Below, piece after piece: positions 1 through 12,159 of a stretch of DNA of 64,000 nt (positions within the stretch are counted from its first letter, which is position 1; every line of letters starts with the position of its first letter). The translations under genes and the position numbers were made by a program. The stretch comes from Salvator merianae (lineage: Eukaryota > Chordata > Lepidosauria > Squamata > Teiidae), in the NCBI GenBank assembly GCA_003586115.2, contig QVOM02000112.1, positions 107,100,701-107,164,700 of the forward strand, written 5' to 3'. The notes beneath the pieces were generated by a model that worked only from the letters and a program-made list of their open reading frames with translations, was not told the origin of the DNA and ran no database searches.

Positions 1-370
1 AGGTTTCATCCCCTGTGATTGGCTGACCAACCTGCACAGCCCTAGAGACAGTTCCACCTTCCCCACTATTCAGCATGCTCAGTCCCCCCCCCGCCCCCCG
101 CCCAGCATGGCAGCCAGAATTTTTTTATTTTGTATTTTTTTTCTGTTAAATCAGATCTTTGGATCCTTGCATATTCAGAAGAATGGAGGGGGAACTACAA
201 GTGAAATAAATTCAAGAACCCAGGTGCATTAAAACACAAAATAAAACCTGAAGCAATGGCAAGGAGATAAAGAGAAGATGAAGTTGTCAGAACAAAATCA
301 AAGAAAATGACAATGAAATAAAAAAATACTTTGGGGGGGGCGTTGTCTCTTCATAAACACGGACACTCAA

Positions 371-531
371 ATAATTTGCTGGAGGCTTTATGCAAATTAG
401 TTACAATGTTTCTAAACTTTCCTTACAAGCTTAGGATGACAGGAAAACAAGAGCAGAAAAATGTGGAGTCATAATAACCCTGTAAGGAAGGCTTAGAAAC
501 ATTGTAGCTACTTTGCTTCAAGCAAATTATT
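371..531. repeat. Imperfect inverted repeat, possible MITE
   Basis: The arm 371-427 (ATAATTTGCTGGAGGC ... CCTTACA) pairs with the reverse complement of 481-531. Shared blocks are ATAATTTGCT, TACAATGTTTCTAA and CTTCCTTACA. About 53 bases separate the arms. No target duplication is obvious and I do not recognise the family. Confidence 0.6.
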
Positions 532-1910
532 CCAGTCACTGCCTTTCTTTACTTAAAAATACCTCAGATACTTGGATACATGGATATTTGCATACCTAAA
601 TTTTCTTTAGTAAGAAAAAAAAATTAAATTAAATTAAAGTCTGCTTGGCTGTGAAATCACAGTAGGGAATGCTCTGGCAAGGTCAAGGGGGCAGGTGCCC
701 CCCCCCCAGGTATGTTGTGATGGCAACGGTAGCTTGCACTGGCTTTTCTAAGGGCAAACTGAGCCTGCAGAAAGAAAAATATATACATCTGGGTGCCTAG
801 GGAACCAAAACAAAAATACAAACAGGGGAAGAACGTGGAGCAGGTGTACAGCTAAGGGTGGTTGGGAAGGCTCCAGCCCTCCATGAGCATGAGTATGAGA
901 GGGATAAAGTGCCTTGCACAACATGCCTCGCTTAGCCACAGCTGCAGTGGTGGTTTGATCCCTTGCCTCCCTCTTGTTTAAGGTCAAGCCAAGATGGTAG
1001 GAAAAAAACTTTGGCAGGAGGAAGACCATGCCCTTCTCAGCGTCTAACTGCACAATAGAATGCGCGTTATTTGTATATCCAAATTTACTGCAGAGTTTTT
1101 TTTTAAAGGCAGGCTTTGCCTAGCCTCTTCAGAAGACATGGAGAGATTGTGGATTATAATCCACTTGCTGTGTCAAGTGCACATTGCAGAAGAAACCCGT
1201 GTTCGGTGTTCCCCAAACTGCTCCTTCTGCAGCACAAAATATCCTCCCTAAAACCTGGAACAGCTCTGAATTTCATGTATGAACATGGTTTACCACTCAG
1301 AAAATCCAAGTTCCTCCTGCTGTTTTTGCTTTATCGAAAATATGCTGTGAGCCTGTGTTACCCCCACTCACCTTTACTTCCTGGTCCTAAAATTCTTTTT
1401 TGAAATGTTTTTCTTCCTTAGCAAGAAACAAGGATCATTCTCAGGCATTTTGATAAATTTTTTTAATATAGAACTCTTCTTGAGGTTCATGGTTCCCAAA
1501 CATTTCTTGTATTTAGATTAAGTAACCTATAGAATCCCAACTGCCAAACCAGAGAAGTATCACCCAAAAAAAGGAAGACGTAGAATGAGGTGAAAATGAG
1601 GTAAAAACTTTTTAAAAATATAAAATATGGCCTAAAATACATTAAATAGGTAACATAGGAACGTAGTTGGTCATGAAACAGCATAACAGAAATAAATTAC
1701 AAAACACTGCATTTAATAGAATATACTATAAAATAAAATACAAGTGGATAATAATATAAATATGGAAGAGATATGAGGGTTTGCTTCTACTGGAAATCTC
1801 TTCTGAAAGTCAACAAATCATTGTTGTAGATCAAAAGCATAGTCAGAAATAGTTGAAAAGTCATTATTTCAGAGTAACGAACACTGTATTGGTTTCACAA
1901 TTGAAATATA

Positions 1911-2220
1911 CAGGGTGTTTTAAAAAGATGGACCCGATCTGAAATCATTATATCCCTGCAACCATGAACCGCCCATGAATGAAACTCTTGCCACTTGAAT
2001 GGGCAGGGCATAGCGTTTCAAATGATTACCGCTAGATGCCTCCCCTGGTGCATCTCAGTGTTGTCCGTACAGCAGGTGGAGGGCACATAGGGCATTTATA
2101 AAGTGCTTAGTAAAACCTGATGATTCATTAAACCGTCTGTAACTTTTTGTGTAATTGTAACACAGTGCCATCATGAAATATGCTACTTTGAAATCAGGTC
2201 CATCTTTTTGAAACACCCTG
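1911..2220. mobile_element. Mariner-like MITE with TA target duplication
   Basis: Both ends carry an inverted repeat starting CAGGGTGTTTYAAAAAGATG and continuing GACC(C/T)GAT, about 30 bp with only a few mismatches. TA flanks each side (1909-1910 and 2221-2222), as expected for Tc1/mariner insertion. At 310 bp it is too short to encode a transposase, so it would be non-autonomous. The clean ends suggest it is younger than most repeats here. Confidence 0.85.
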
Positions 2221-2436
2221 TATTTCTCATTTTTATACTCCAATGGTTCCATTTCCTCCTTCACTTGTTGCCATGATACCTAGAAAAATGAACTTAGTTA
2301 TCATTGATACACAATAGCAACAATTTTCAAAAATTTCACCAATAAGAGATTTTGCTGTTAATGTGATACACAATCTTTAAATGCCTCATAACCTTTTAAA
2401 TGATAGTACTTAGTGACATAGGACATTCATCACTAA

Positions 2437-2614
2437 AGCAGTCCAATGCCAGAGTAACTTCCTGGAAGGCAAGGGATTGCAAGTCTGATCCCTTGCTTCA
2501 CCCTGGAAGAAGGTGCTGACAAACCACTTGTGTGCTAAGAAAACTGTATTGATGTGTCCACGCCGGAACAGAGTCAACCCTGACTTGATAGCAGTTAGCA
2601 GCAACATGCAATAC
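2437..2614 (+). mobile_element. tRNA-type SINE with (CAA)-like end
   Basis: A degraded tRNA-like head (a B-box-like GCAAGTCTGATCCC near 2480) is followed by the body motif ACAAACCACTTGTGTGCTAA. The end runs CAGAGTCAACCCTGACTTGA to AGCAACA. The body resembles that of the 5S-headed SINE at 11.8 kb. Confidence 0.55.
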
Positions 2615-2675
2615 TATATATTGAATTCGTATCCCATTCAGCTGATTGTTATGCTGTAAAGATTGTGCTGTAAAC

Positions 2676-2932
2676 AGGTGTTGACAGCAACCAGCCTGGA
2701 TAGCTTTAAGAAAGGATTGGATAAATTCATGGAGGACAGGTGTATGAATGGCTACTAAAATGGATGCCCAGGTATCATCTTCAGGTTGGAGAGACAGACA
2801 GGATAGTTCTAAAGCAGGTGAAGGTTTGCCTTTGTCTTCTGCATGAGAATGCCCAGGAGCAATTGGTGGGCCATTGTGTGAAACAAAATGCTGGACTAGA
2901 TGGGCTGTGGACTGATTTGTTCTTATGATACA
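2676..2932 (+). mobile_element. CR1 LINE 3' end
   Basis: Sense-strand 3' terminus of a CR1 element. It covers the end of ORF2 (SLDSFKKGLDKF-like, from AGCTTTAAGAAAGGATTGG) and a 3' region ending ATGCTGGACTAGATGGGCTG then TTCTTATG. Stop codons and indels show it is dead. Confidence 0.85.
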
Positions 2933-2997
2933 AGGTGAATTTTCAATTTCACTGAAAATACTCACATAGGAAATAGTTATATTAATACCCTTTACTC

Positions 2998-3172
2998 TTT
3001 ATCCTGTCCTTCAGCTGAGGGATAACAGCATGCCCCCTCCAATGCAGGCACTATCATTATTTTAGTTAACTTATTTTATCTGTTTCTAGGCAGATTTTAT
3101 TGTAACCCATCCTGAGACCTCCAGGTATAGAGCAGGATAGAAATACAAATATGTAAATAAAATAAACTGATA
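2998..3172 (+). mobile_element. LINE 3' terminus (L2-like)
   Basis: The short tail CCATCCTGAGACCTCCAGGT then AGCAGGATAGAAATACAAAT and an AAATAAAATAAA end is typical of reptilian L2-type 3' termini. A close relative lies at 38935-39060. Confidence 0.6.
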
Positions 3173-4189
3173 TTCTGTGATCTAAAGGTAAAATTAACTG
3201 CTTTCTTTTACATAAATAAACTTAGAGTTCTTGGCAACTCTTCCCACAAATTAAGCTTGCAAGTGCTTGGATTCCCTCCCCTTTTAGAAAGATACAGCCT
3301 TAATTTAGGTGAAACTTTACAGATTTCATGAAATATGAAAAGGGAAAGGTACCGGCCTGATTCAGCCCTTGATGAAAAGTCCAAAGACCTTCAAAGAAAG
3401 ATTGACACTTCACTTGTTGAGTTGACTAGTGGTAAATGAAAGGATAGCACAGTGAAATAATCCCAGTGCTAGGGGATTATGGCTATATCTAGATTGTTGG
3501 ACAGCTGGTAGAGAGAAAATGAAGGGGAAACAATTTGAGTTTTGCCAAAATAAACTGTGATTTTGCCATCACCAGGACACCTTATAATTTGTTCAAGCAA
3601 CAGTATTGCTAAAACAAGGTGTTGATTCACTATATAAGCAAACGAAGCCTTTGATTCCATTACTTTGTTAAAATCTGATCATTTTTGTTCATTAGTAGCC
3701 ATTTCAGGAATCCAAGTGGAAGAACTATGTATGGGAGTGCTCTCTATTACCTTGATGATTCAAACATTCTCCAGTATGTTGTCCCCTAGATATAGTGGAC
3801 AAGATGTAAAGGATTACATCTTGGGATTAAGTTACCAGAAGTCAAATTATTGGCAAATGTCAGGGAAAATAATCCTTAGAATAAGAGCAATTGAGCAATG
3901 AAATTTAGGCTTGTGATGAACTGTGATTTAGAAAAACAAACTGCTCAGAGGGACTGTCAGGGACCTCACCTGACAACCTTGGGCACTCCATGGCACCTGC
4001 AACTACTTAGGAGTAGGGTGGCCCATGTAAAAGGTGCGAGAACACAGATGTTTAGGAAGTGCAGCTGCCACCGTTATCCCCCCTCCATGGACAGAGTTGC
4101 ATTGTGTTTGTACATGATACCATTGTGTGGATGCAGAGAACATCAATGCACATACTTGAGTCCTAAGTACTTCTTCCAGCTGGTATTGC

Positions 4190-4602
4190 TTGCCCCACAA
4201 GGTCAAAACAAGGAGCCCTACTCTGTTGCCATCAGCAAAGGAAGCATGGCTGAAGATCATACAGGATAGTACTTTTTCAGTAACCACTTCCCGGCTTTGG
4301 AATGCCCTCCCTTTATCTTTAAGGTCAGCACCATTCCTTATGACCTTTTGGAGAAATTTGAAAATTTGTCTCTTCCAGAAGGCTTTTCCCTGCTCCTTAC
4401 TGTGGTTGTTTTTCACTGGAGCTGTTTTACTGGATTGTTCATCTTTGTTTTAATTGCATTTTTACATGCATTTTCAAGAAAGCTTTTATTGCCCTAATAT
4501 GTGTTGTTTTTTTGTACTTGCCTTTTGCTGTGAACCCCCCTGAGACCTGTGGGCAGTAGGTTAGGATATAAATCAAATAAATAAATAAATAAATAAAATT
4601 GA
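4190..4602 (+). mobile_element. L2-clade LINE, reverse transcriptase C-terminus and tail
   Basis: The sense frame encodes SRLWNALPLSLRSAPFLM then FWRNLKICLFQKAF, the conserved end of L2-clade reverse transcriptases. An approximately 200-bp 3' UTR (CCCCTGAGACCTGTGGGCAG) and an (AATA)n tail at 4577-4600 follow. The copy is 5'-truncated. Confidence 0.85.
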
Positions 4603-4737
4603 CCTATAGAGACTTGTGCTTTTCCAGTATGTGATCTTAATGCTTTATAGCACACCATAGAACATATACTGCTTTGTATAACTTGTAATTGTGTATACGT
4701 TCTGTCTACATTGTCCATGTATGAAAATCTAATAACT

Positions 4738-5090
4738 AGAGATGTGCAAAATTCAATTCATATTTGAACGTTTGAGCGACTATTTCGCATTTGCAGATAT
4801 TTGTGTTGAATCAAAAATGCCCCTTTTAGCATTTTCAGCATTTGATTGAAACAAACCAGCCTCTTCTTTTGTGAAAACAAAATATTCATTTGAATATTCA
4901 TGTTTTTGCTGTGTTTAGCCCATGAAAAAGGCATTTTCAACAGCATTTTCAATGGGAAAAATATGAAAACTGCAAAAATGAATGCGAAAAATTCATTTTT
5001 CGACATTGCAATTTGCTGACAAAGTGAAAATACAGATTTTTGTTTTGACTGCGAATCGAAAATGAAAATTTCATTCGTGCACATGTGTAC
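4738..5090. mobile_element. hAT-like MITE with GAGATGTGC ends
   Basis: The left end AGAGATGTGCAAAATTCAAT matches the reverse complement of the right end (CATTCGTGCACATGTG). The interior is a run of GAAAAT/TTCATT-rich imperfect palindromes. The same end motif occurs on the 41.7-42.2 kb element. Confidence 0.55.
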
Positions 5091-5099
5091 CAATAACCA

Positions 5100-6390
5100 T
5101 TGAGAATTGAATCATCGTAATAGAGAATCTGCATCCTGATTGTCCTTCTTAACTGCACGGACCTCATTGAAAAGATTCTCAGTTGGCAAAGCTGAGAAAG
5201 TCTCTTACCCTCGACTTCACTAAAATGTGGGCAACTTGAAATTACTGTCCAGGCCTGGACAGATTTGGTTTCTGACTTGGTTTGTTCTCCAAAAGAACAA
5301 GAAGCCTTTGGGGCTCCCAGTATTTGCGTGTTTAGTTTGAAGATTTTGAAGTCATGCTGTATGGCTTAAAGCTGATATTAAAATGTTAAAAGGTTGACTT
5401 AATGATGATTGTCTCTGTTGCTAATTTTATGACGTCTATTTTTGACAGAAAAATATGCGCTATGTGTGTGACCCTAAAATGGTTAACTAAAAGCCTTTAA
5501 GACAGAGGATCCCATACCACAGTATAAATAGCCGTATAGGTGCCAACGGCAAATGAGCAAAAAATAACATGTCTGACTCCAAACTTCTGTGATTCAATTG
5601 CATTGCATTTGAAAAATAACTCTGACCGAAAAGAGGCCAAATTGACAATCTATGGCAGAATTGAGTCTGTCTTTTAATTTTAAATTTTGGAAAACATTTT
5701 TAGCAGCTGGTACTCTGATAAAGCACCTGAGATCTTGAAGCTGGCAATAAAATTACTGTAACTTTAAATAGTCAAAGTGTATTTAAAAAAGAAAAACTAA
5801 AAGAGCTACAAGCAGTGAAGGTCATTGGGTAGAACATTGCTTAGAGAAGTAAATCAATATAACACATCAATAATTTGTTGTAGCTGTGACTGGGGTACAA
5901 AATTGCCATTTGTTTGCAAAATAGAGTACTATTATGGGGGGAAATGCTCTAAGTTTCTTTTTTGGTGAGAAAAAATAGCATTGTAGACTAACTTTTTTTA
6001 AGTTACTAACAACTTCTGCTAAAATACTTTTTAAGGCTATAAAGTAGCAGAATAACAGGTGCTTGGGCTTTTGTTCCCCTCAACTTATGGAAAATAATTG
6101 TACCATTGCTTTACTGTTTTTGTGGAGCCAGCTGAATAAAAGAATGCTAAAGCTAGGATGGAAAATGCAACTCGCTGTATTTTAATATCCATGTCCCTGC
6201 TTGCATATCGTATTTTCTATGGTAATATTGAATTGGAGTGACGTGATGGTTACACACAGAATTTTATTTAAAGTTGCAAAACAAGCACAGAGTGTTTTTC
6301 GTAAGCAGGTTATGCAGTAAGGGTTGGTGTCCAAGTAACATACAAATTTGTGAAAGAAACTTGAATGGAGTCCATACTTGTGTTTATTAA
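5100..6390. other. Unique AT-rich intronic sequence
   Basis: No repeat, exon or RNA gene is recognisable. The stretch contains a few homopolymer runs only. Confidence 0.5.
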
Positions 6391-6618
6391 GGCTACGTCT
6401 GTACAGAGTATAAAGAAAAAAGTGGCTGAAAAGCCATTTAGAGGTGGTACATCGGAGTGCTTAGTGCCTTAATCCACATGAATGGCCAGAAAATGCACTT
6501 CCAAAATGCATTATCTGGCCTTTAATGTGGATTAGGATAGAATGGGAAAACTGGCTTCCACATGCTACCACCTCTGTACCACTTTTGAGCTTCTTTTTTA
6601 ATGTGTACACATGCAGTC
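6391..6618. mobile_element. Palindromic MITE, TTAA-type site possible
   Basis: The left arm GGCTACGTCTGTACAGAGTA ... AAAAAAGTGG corresponds to the reverse complement of the right arm ending GTGTACACATGCAGTC. Inner blocks AATCCACATGAATGGCCAGA and TCTGGCCTTTAATGTGGATT also pair. Flanks are TTAA (left) and TTAG (right), which suggests a piggyBac-like TTAA target with one later change. Confidence 0.6.
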
Positions 6619-6619
6619 T

Positions 6620-9436
6620 TAGTGCTGGATCTAGGAATGTCAGTCTACTGACAGAAAGCTTTCAGCCAGCAGAATGGCACCAACTCAAACAAGTTCTTAG
6701 ATTTTTACCAGATAATCTTGTAAAATCAGGGTCATGTGTAATTGTGCAGACACGTTATGTGGTGATTATGGAAATAATAGGCTTGGGGCGAGTTAGAACA
6801 CTTACAGGGGAAAAAATCAGTTCTAGAATGATATAACTATCTTGTCCTACAGTATTCTTTGCTAACTTAATCCTGTTACAGAAATACTCCAACATTTCTG
6901 TATTAGATGTATACGGCTAATGTATAAATAGGTGTTGCAAAGGCTTATGGGACTACTGTATAAACTATGGGCTTTTTGACCTTAGGTGCCACAGAAACTA
7001 ATTAACCTACATGCAGTCTACAGGCAAACTTGACTCTTGGAGTTACCCCCACCTTTTGTGTATCTGATGACTTTAAGTTGATTTCCCATAAATGCAATAT
7101 GCTCTGTAAATAAAACAAAGATCTCTTAAGATCAAGAGATGAAATATTAAAAGTCAATATTAAACAAAGGTTTCATTTTAATTAGCACCTTTTATTTGGT
7201 TTCCTGGAACAAATGAAACAGACACTTAATGATTTACCTGAAGTTGAGCTAGAAAACATGTACACAAGTAAAATTTTAGAGTATAAAAAAGCAGGGTGTA
7301 GACTCCAAAAGATGAGAAAGAGAGTTCTCTGGAATCTCTTCTCTCCCTTCTTGCTACTAGAGAACACTTCTAGACCTCTGACTACTTTCTCCATTTTACA
7401 ACAAGGCTTCTAGACATGTAAAACAAGTAATAGAAACTAACCTTGATTAAGTGAAGTCTAAGTTACTTTGCCTAGGATTTTAGAAAGCAGTGCTTTGCTT
7501 CCATTCAAGTTACATTGTTACACTGGTTTATGCTGTGGCTTCTTTTAGCTGCTTTTATTTCTAAACTTTTGCTGGTTACTTTGTCTCAATGATTGCAAAA
7601 GTGAAGTTAAGCCAGCTGAAACTTTGTGCTGATTCCCCCACACCTTTTAAAGCTGTTCTAAATCAACTGTTGAATTGTTTTAATTGCATTCTTAATAAAT
7701 TAAACATTGTTTAAAAATCTGGTTGGTTATTTTCCCGTGAGGATCAGCAATAAGTTGCTTGTGTATTAAGACCCAAGCCCAATGTTTTAAAAAGACCTCA
7801 CACCTTTGTGCATGTACAGAGTGCCAGACCACATTTGGTAACAATCCCAAACAGTGAAACAAAGCTTAAATATAAATGTATTACATATTTTATTTTAATT
7901 TATTTCAGGATACCCAAAGGTTTTAGAAAAGGTTTTGCATTCATATTAAGTCAGTTCTCAGCCCGTTTCAGTTCGTTAGCCCATTTTATTTTGCAAAGTG
8001 AGAACGTGCAAGTAAACTATTTTGAGAGGAATTGTATTTTTGCGGGGTACAGAGGGAGGGCTTCCCATTTCCTCTGTCTAATGCCAGACTTTGTTGTTGG
8101 CGCTGTCCTCAGGAGGGTGAGAACATCGCTGTTTGGGTGGGAAGAGAACACAACACCTGGCATATATTTCTTGGTTTCCACCACATTGTCCCGTTTTGGG
8201 CCTTCAAACTGTTCAATTTTTTACTGTTCAATTTTTTAATAAATGAAAGGGCACAGTGGAAATTACACTTCATTTGCCTTGGGCATCACCCTGTTCCACA
8301 AGTGGTTGGGTACCACAGTTCACACTCAAAATGCATGCCTCCTCCTTTCTCTCCAGTCCCTGCAAGGGAGTCCTACCTTTTCCTTTGGCAATGCACAAGG
8401 GAAATGAAGTTTCCGTTCGTTAAAAGATGACTTTTGCATAAAACCGGCACTGTGCTACAGCAGCTCTAGGGCGAATAGTACAGTACAGTCTATCAGTCTT
8501 ATTTGAGAACACTGGGGCTGGGGGGAGGCATGCTGGTTGGTGTATGCCTCGGCTGTGCCTGTTTTGGGGTGCAGTCCTCGTACTTCAACAATGACCCGCA
8601 TCACCATCAACTTTGCCATTCGCACCACACAAGTTTATTGTGGGACACAAACCACCATGGATGTCTGGGGGGTGGGGCGTTGAGGTTGAGTCCATTTGCT
8701 GACCACTAAATTCACTATCACAAATATTGATCCCCTCACACGTTCCCGCCTTTTTAATTGGGCTCTGCCCCCCGTGCATGCTGCTTTGGAATTGCCAACT
8801 ACAAAAAACTACTATTACAAAGAAGAAATTGAGACCTGGCAATCAAAAAGCTTTAGTGTGTGATAGATGTGGAATTGAAGTTATGCTTGGGTGGAGGGAG
8901 AGAGGGATCAAACAGTGAATCCGTGTTCTGATGCGACAGCAGGGAAATACAGAGTGCAGAGTTTAACTTTCCCACCCCTGTGAAGTCAAGATTTTACCAT
9001 TGGGGCTGCATCCATTCACTGACCTGACCTTACAGGGAGGGAAATTTGGTGAGGAATAGAGAGAGAAAGATATGGCTTCTCCATGCCAAGCAGAGAAAAA
9101 ATGAGGAGTCAGAATGAACAAATCCAGACTGAATCCGTGTTATAATACAAATGTGAGAGTGACCGGAACATGTGCTCAATTCTCATTTCCCCCCAATACA
9201 GATTATCCCTACGATGTCTGACTGCATCTTATGCATATCTTTTCTAGTCTAGCATTAATACATCCGCTTACAATATTTCAGCATAGTTCTTACTTTAAAT
9301 ACAAAGTTTAGGGGAGAGGGCATTGCTCCAGAATAAGATGGCTACCTTTGGGAGAGTATCCACGTGTGTAAGGACTATTTCTAACTGTGTCTCAGCAACT
9401 GCTGACAATAATACGTGAAATCATGTTTCGTCAACA
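6620..9436. other. Intronic sequence without recognised elements
   Basis: No coding or repeat family is assigned. Open frames of up to 143 codons (7808-8239 and 8032-8430) overlap each other, lack homology that I recognise, and look random. Confidence 0.5.
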
Positions 9437-9437
9437 T

Positions 9438-9650
9438 TTTGTTGTTGTTGTTCTTGTTGTTGGGTACCTACCAAGTCATGACCAACTCCTGGTTGACCGT
9501 GTGGGCACCTCCACAGGCACGTCCATGCAGTTTTCTTGGCAGAGATACAGAAGTGGTTTGCCATTGCCTCCTTCTGGAGAGAAGGTGAGGATCAAACTGG
9601 CAAACCTCTGCTTTCTATGCAGTTTGCTCTACCACTGAACTATATACCCT
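9438..9650 (-). mobile_element. tRNA-derived SINE with (CAA)n tail
   Basis: Read on the minus strand, it has an A box (TAGTTCAGTGGTAGAGCAA) and a B-box region (GCCAGTTTGATCCTC). Then comes GGCAATGGCAAACCACTTCT, a body with the TCTCTGCCAAG block, and a tail of CAA repeats (the GTTGTTGTTG run at 9441). The same family lies at 53588-53783. Confidence 0.85.
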
Positions 9651-10073
9651 ATTGAAATAGGAATACAACAACGCTTTTTGAGTATCGGCATGGTATTGAA
9701 GATGACATGTTACCCAGCAGAGAAGATTTCTGAATTACCTTACACTGGAGAATACATGTAGCTTTACTGTCAAGCAGTCAAGAACCTTCAGACCTTGTTT
9801 TTGCATTTACCTTGAGTGTCCTGGGACAGGGTAGGAAGCCCTGTCCCAGGATAGGATGCTGGGATGGGTTGCCACTGGAGCAGGACAGGGCCACCTGAGG
9901 AAGACCTGAATGGCTGCTGCACCTTGGAGTTTTCTGCCTATGCTCTGCCCTTCTGCAAGGTATAGAACTATGCCTGGCCTTGGCGGGGAGGGAAAAGATA
10001 TGGATACCTGCTGCACCTGGGTGGTTACTGCCTCCACCCTGCCCTCTTCCAGTGTCTGTGCAATTTTATAATA

Positions 10074-10433
10074 CGGTGGAACCTCACTTCACGAATGCTT
10101 CCCTTTGCGAACAGTTTGATTCACAAACAAAATAAAATTACCTCTGTTCACAACTAAAGTTTCAGAACACAAACAATAAGACGTGGGACCCGCTGCCTCA
10201 TCTTGAACAAAATCAGTTCACAAATTGTTCAAGAAAAATCTCCCAGTTGGCGACTAAAGTCTCAGTATTTGAACTTTGTGTAAAAATGCTTATAATGTGT
10301 GATTTTGAGGATCGAGAACGAATTAATCCAGTTTACATTAATTCCTATGGGGAAAATTGATTCGGTTTACAAACAAATATGTTTGCAAACGGTCCTCTGG
10401 AACAAATTAAGTTCGCAAACCAAGATTCCACTG
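10074..10433. mobile_element. Tigger/pogo-like MITE
   Basis: The left end CGGTGGAACCTCACTTCACG and the reverse complement of the right end (CAGTGGAATCTTGGTTTGCG) match the familiar Tigger terminus CAGTGGNACCTCGGTTTACG. TA flanks both sides (10072-10073, 10434-10435). At 360 bp it is non-autonomous. Confidence 0.8.
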
Positions 10434-10484
10434 TATATGGAATTTTACAATATGTTTTGTATTATATGTAAATCTATAACATAT

Positions 10485-10575
10485 TATTTTATACTGCATG
10501 TTTTTTCTTCTGTTTGTGGTAAACTGCTCTGAGCAGTTTGAGGGGGAAAGGCAGTATATAAATAAAAATGAAAAT
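10485..10575 (+). mobile_element. LINE 3' terminus fragment
   Basis: GTAAACTGCTCTGAGCAGTT ... GGGGGAAAGGCAGTATATAA ending in AATAAAAATG is the standard 3' terminus of reptilian LINE copies. Confidence 0.5.
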
Positions 10576-10599
10576 CTTGGACAGACTTTCCTGTCCCAG

Positions 10600-10775
10600 G
10601 CACAGCTTCCAACTCCAAAATCTGAGGCCAGCCCTTGGGGCCAGTGCTCAGGCTTTGGAGGCAGGGACCTTTCATTCCCAGCCTTCAAAGTTTCCAGACG
10701 AATCCTTTTCAGTGGTGTGCTACTTCTGGTGGCACTTCCTGGAGCACTACTGTAAAGGATCCTCCATGGGGCCAC
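10600..10775 (+). repeat. Unclassified dispersed repeat, copy A
   Basis: This segment (AGGCAGGGACCTTTCATTCC ... CTTCCTGGAGCACTACTGTA) matches the reverse complement of 46775-46960 over about 150 bp with scattered differences. I do not recognise the family. Confidence 0.55.
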
Positions 10776-10984
10776 TAGTCTACTGGTAGACTTTGATGTC
10801 GAGGTCTACTGCTAGAGTTGAATAGGGAACCAGTTTTGACACCCTATCCCACTCCGTGCTCCATCCTGTGCAGACAGAACATTCTGGGCAGGATTGTTCC
10901 ATAATTGTGTGTGGAAGCCAGACCCCTTAAACCCCTTCCTGGACTGCAGTAGGGATAAATGTGGAGAAGGCCAGAGTCTATATT

Positions 10985-11132
10985 TGGCCAGTCCTCCCTG
11001 TTTGTGTGTAGCTGATGGTATTAAGAGCTTTTAAGGACTTTTAATATAGTGGGGTGGTTGGTGTTCCATTATGTTCTATGTTTTGACAGAAAATCACCTT
11101 GGGTTTCCTGCAGAAAGGGAATGAATAAATAC
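10985..11132 (+). mobile_element. LINE 3' terminus fragment
   Basis: AAATCACCTTGGGTTTCCTG followed by GCAGAAAGGGAATGAATAAA resembles the end of an L2-like or CR1-like 3' UTR. It is short and weakly supported. Confidence 0.4.
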
Positions 11133-11807
11133 TAACACACAGATTTTAAAAGTTGATAGGATACTTGACTTTTGAATATTCATTGCACAGGATTTGAAAA
11201 AGAAATGGAAATACTGTAGTCAGGTAACTGACCTAACAGCTGGCAAATGCAGCTGATGTGGAAAAATGTTAAACAATTTGTCTGGGACCAGCAACCAAAG
11301 GAAATACACTTTGTGCTTAAATGGAACAGTCATTCAGCACCTAAGAAGGATTTAAAGAAATCTTTGATGGAACAAAATAATTGGGACCAAGCAGCTATTG
11401 CACAGCTGCAAAAAAGTTACTAGGTTGAACCCGCAGGTGGAAGGAATGCAAAAGAAGAGGTGATATGGTTACTGCTCTGCACCTTCACCTGAAGTGCTCC
11501 ATAGGTCATGCAAGGCAGGTGTTACTGCAGAGTTAAAGAACAGGAATGGTGAAAATTAGGAGAGGAAAGACTTGGAACAAAAGATAATTCTGTAAAGGGT
11601 GTTAACAGTGCTTTGTAAAAAAAACCTGGAAGCTGGTTACTTCCTTTCTGTATTGCTTGTCAGCTTATTCTTTTGGAAACTCTGGGGCTCCATCTAATAG
11701 GACTTCTTTAGATGGGGCCAATGTATTCTTGAAGCTTGTACCATTACATAAACTGATGAAAATCTGATGCCTTGATGTATGTGTGCATGTTGATATATAA
11801 ATATAAA

Positions 11808-12015
11808 CTTCGCGCTCACTGATCTTGGAAGCTAAGCAGGGGTGGGCCTGGTCAGTACATTATTGAAAAAGAGACCAGGCTACACTGAGAAGGCAAAAAA
11901 TATCCAAGAACAAAGCAGTGGCAAACCACTTCCGTGAAGCTAAGAAAAACACGTAGCTTTGACCAAGGAATCACCACAAGCTCAACTCTGGTTGCTTCTG
12001 CTAACTTAAACTTCC
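11808..12015 (+). mobile_element. 5S-rRNA-derived SINE
   Basis: The head CTGATCTTGGAAGCTAAGCA then GGGGTGGGCCTGGTCAGTAC copies the internal promoter region of 5S rRNA. The body has GCAGTGGCAAACCACTTCCG and CTCAACTCTGGTTGC. It is a degenerate SINE3-type copy, not a 5S gene: the 5' part of 5S is missing and the 3' part has diverged. Confidence 0.85.
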
Positions 12016-12159
12016 TAGGCATGCCATTTTTTTTCCTCACTATGCATAGATATTAACTGATGGGGTTCTGAATTTCTGACAGATCCAGCATTTAAGTGCA
12101 CATGTCGAACAAAAAAGATAACACGTTGTCTAATTGAAGTAAATTTTACAGCTTATAGG

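Noticed and set aside
2498..2965. 155-codon open frame on the minus strand
   Set aside because: It spans a sense-strand SINE and CR1 3' end read backwards. The peptide has no domain character.
7808..8430. Overlapping open frames of 143 and 132 codons on the + strand
   Set aside because: Two frames of the same DNA are open, no conserved motif or splice context is seen, and the composition is that of intron.
11808..12015. 5S rRNA gene
   Set aside because: Only the promoter region of 5S is present, diverged and followed by a SINE body.
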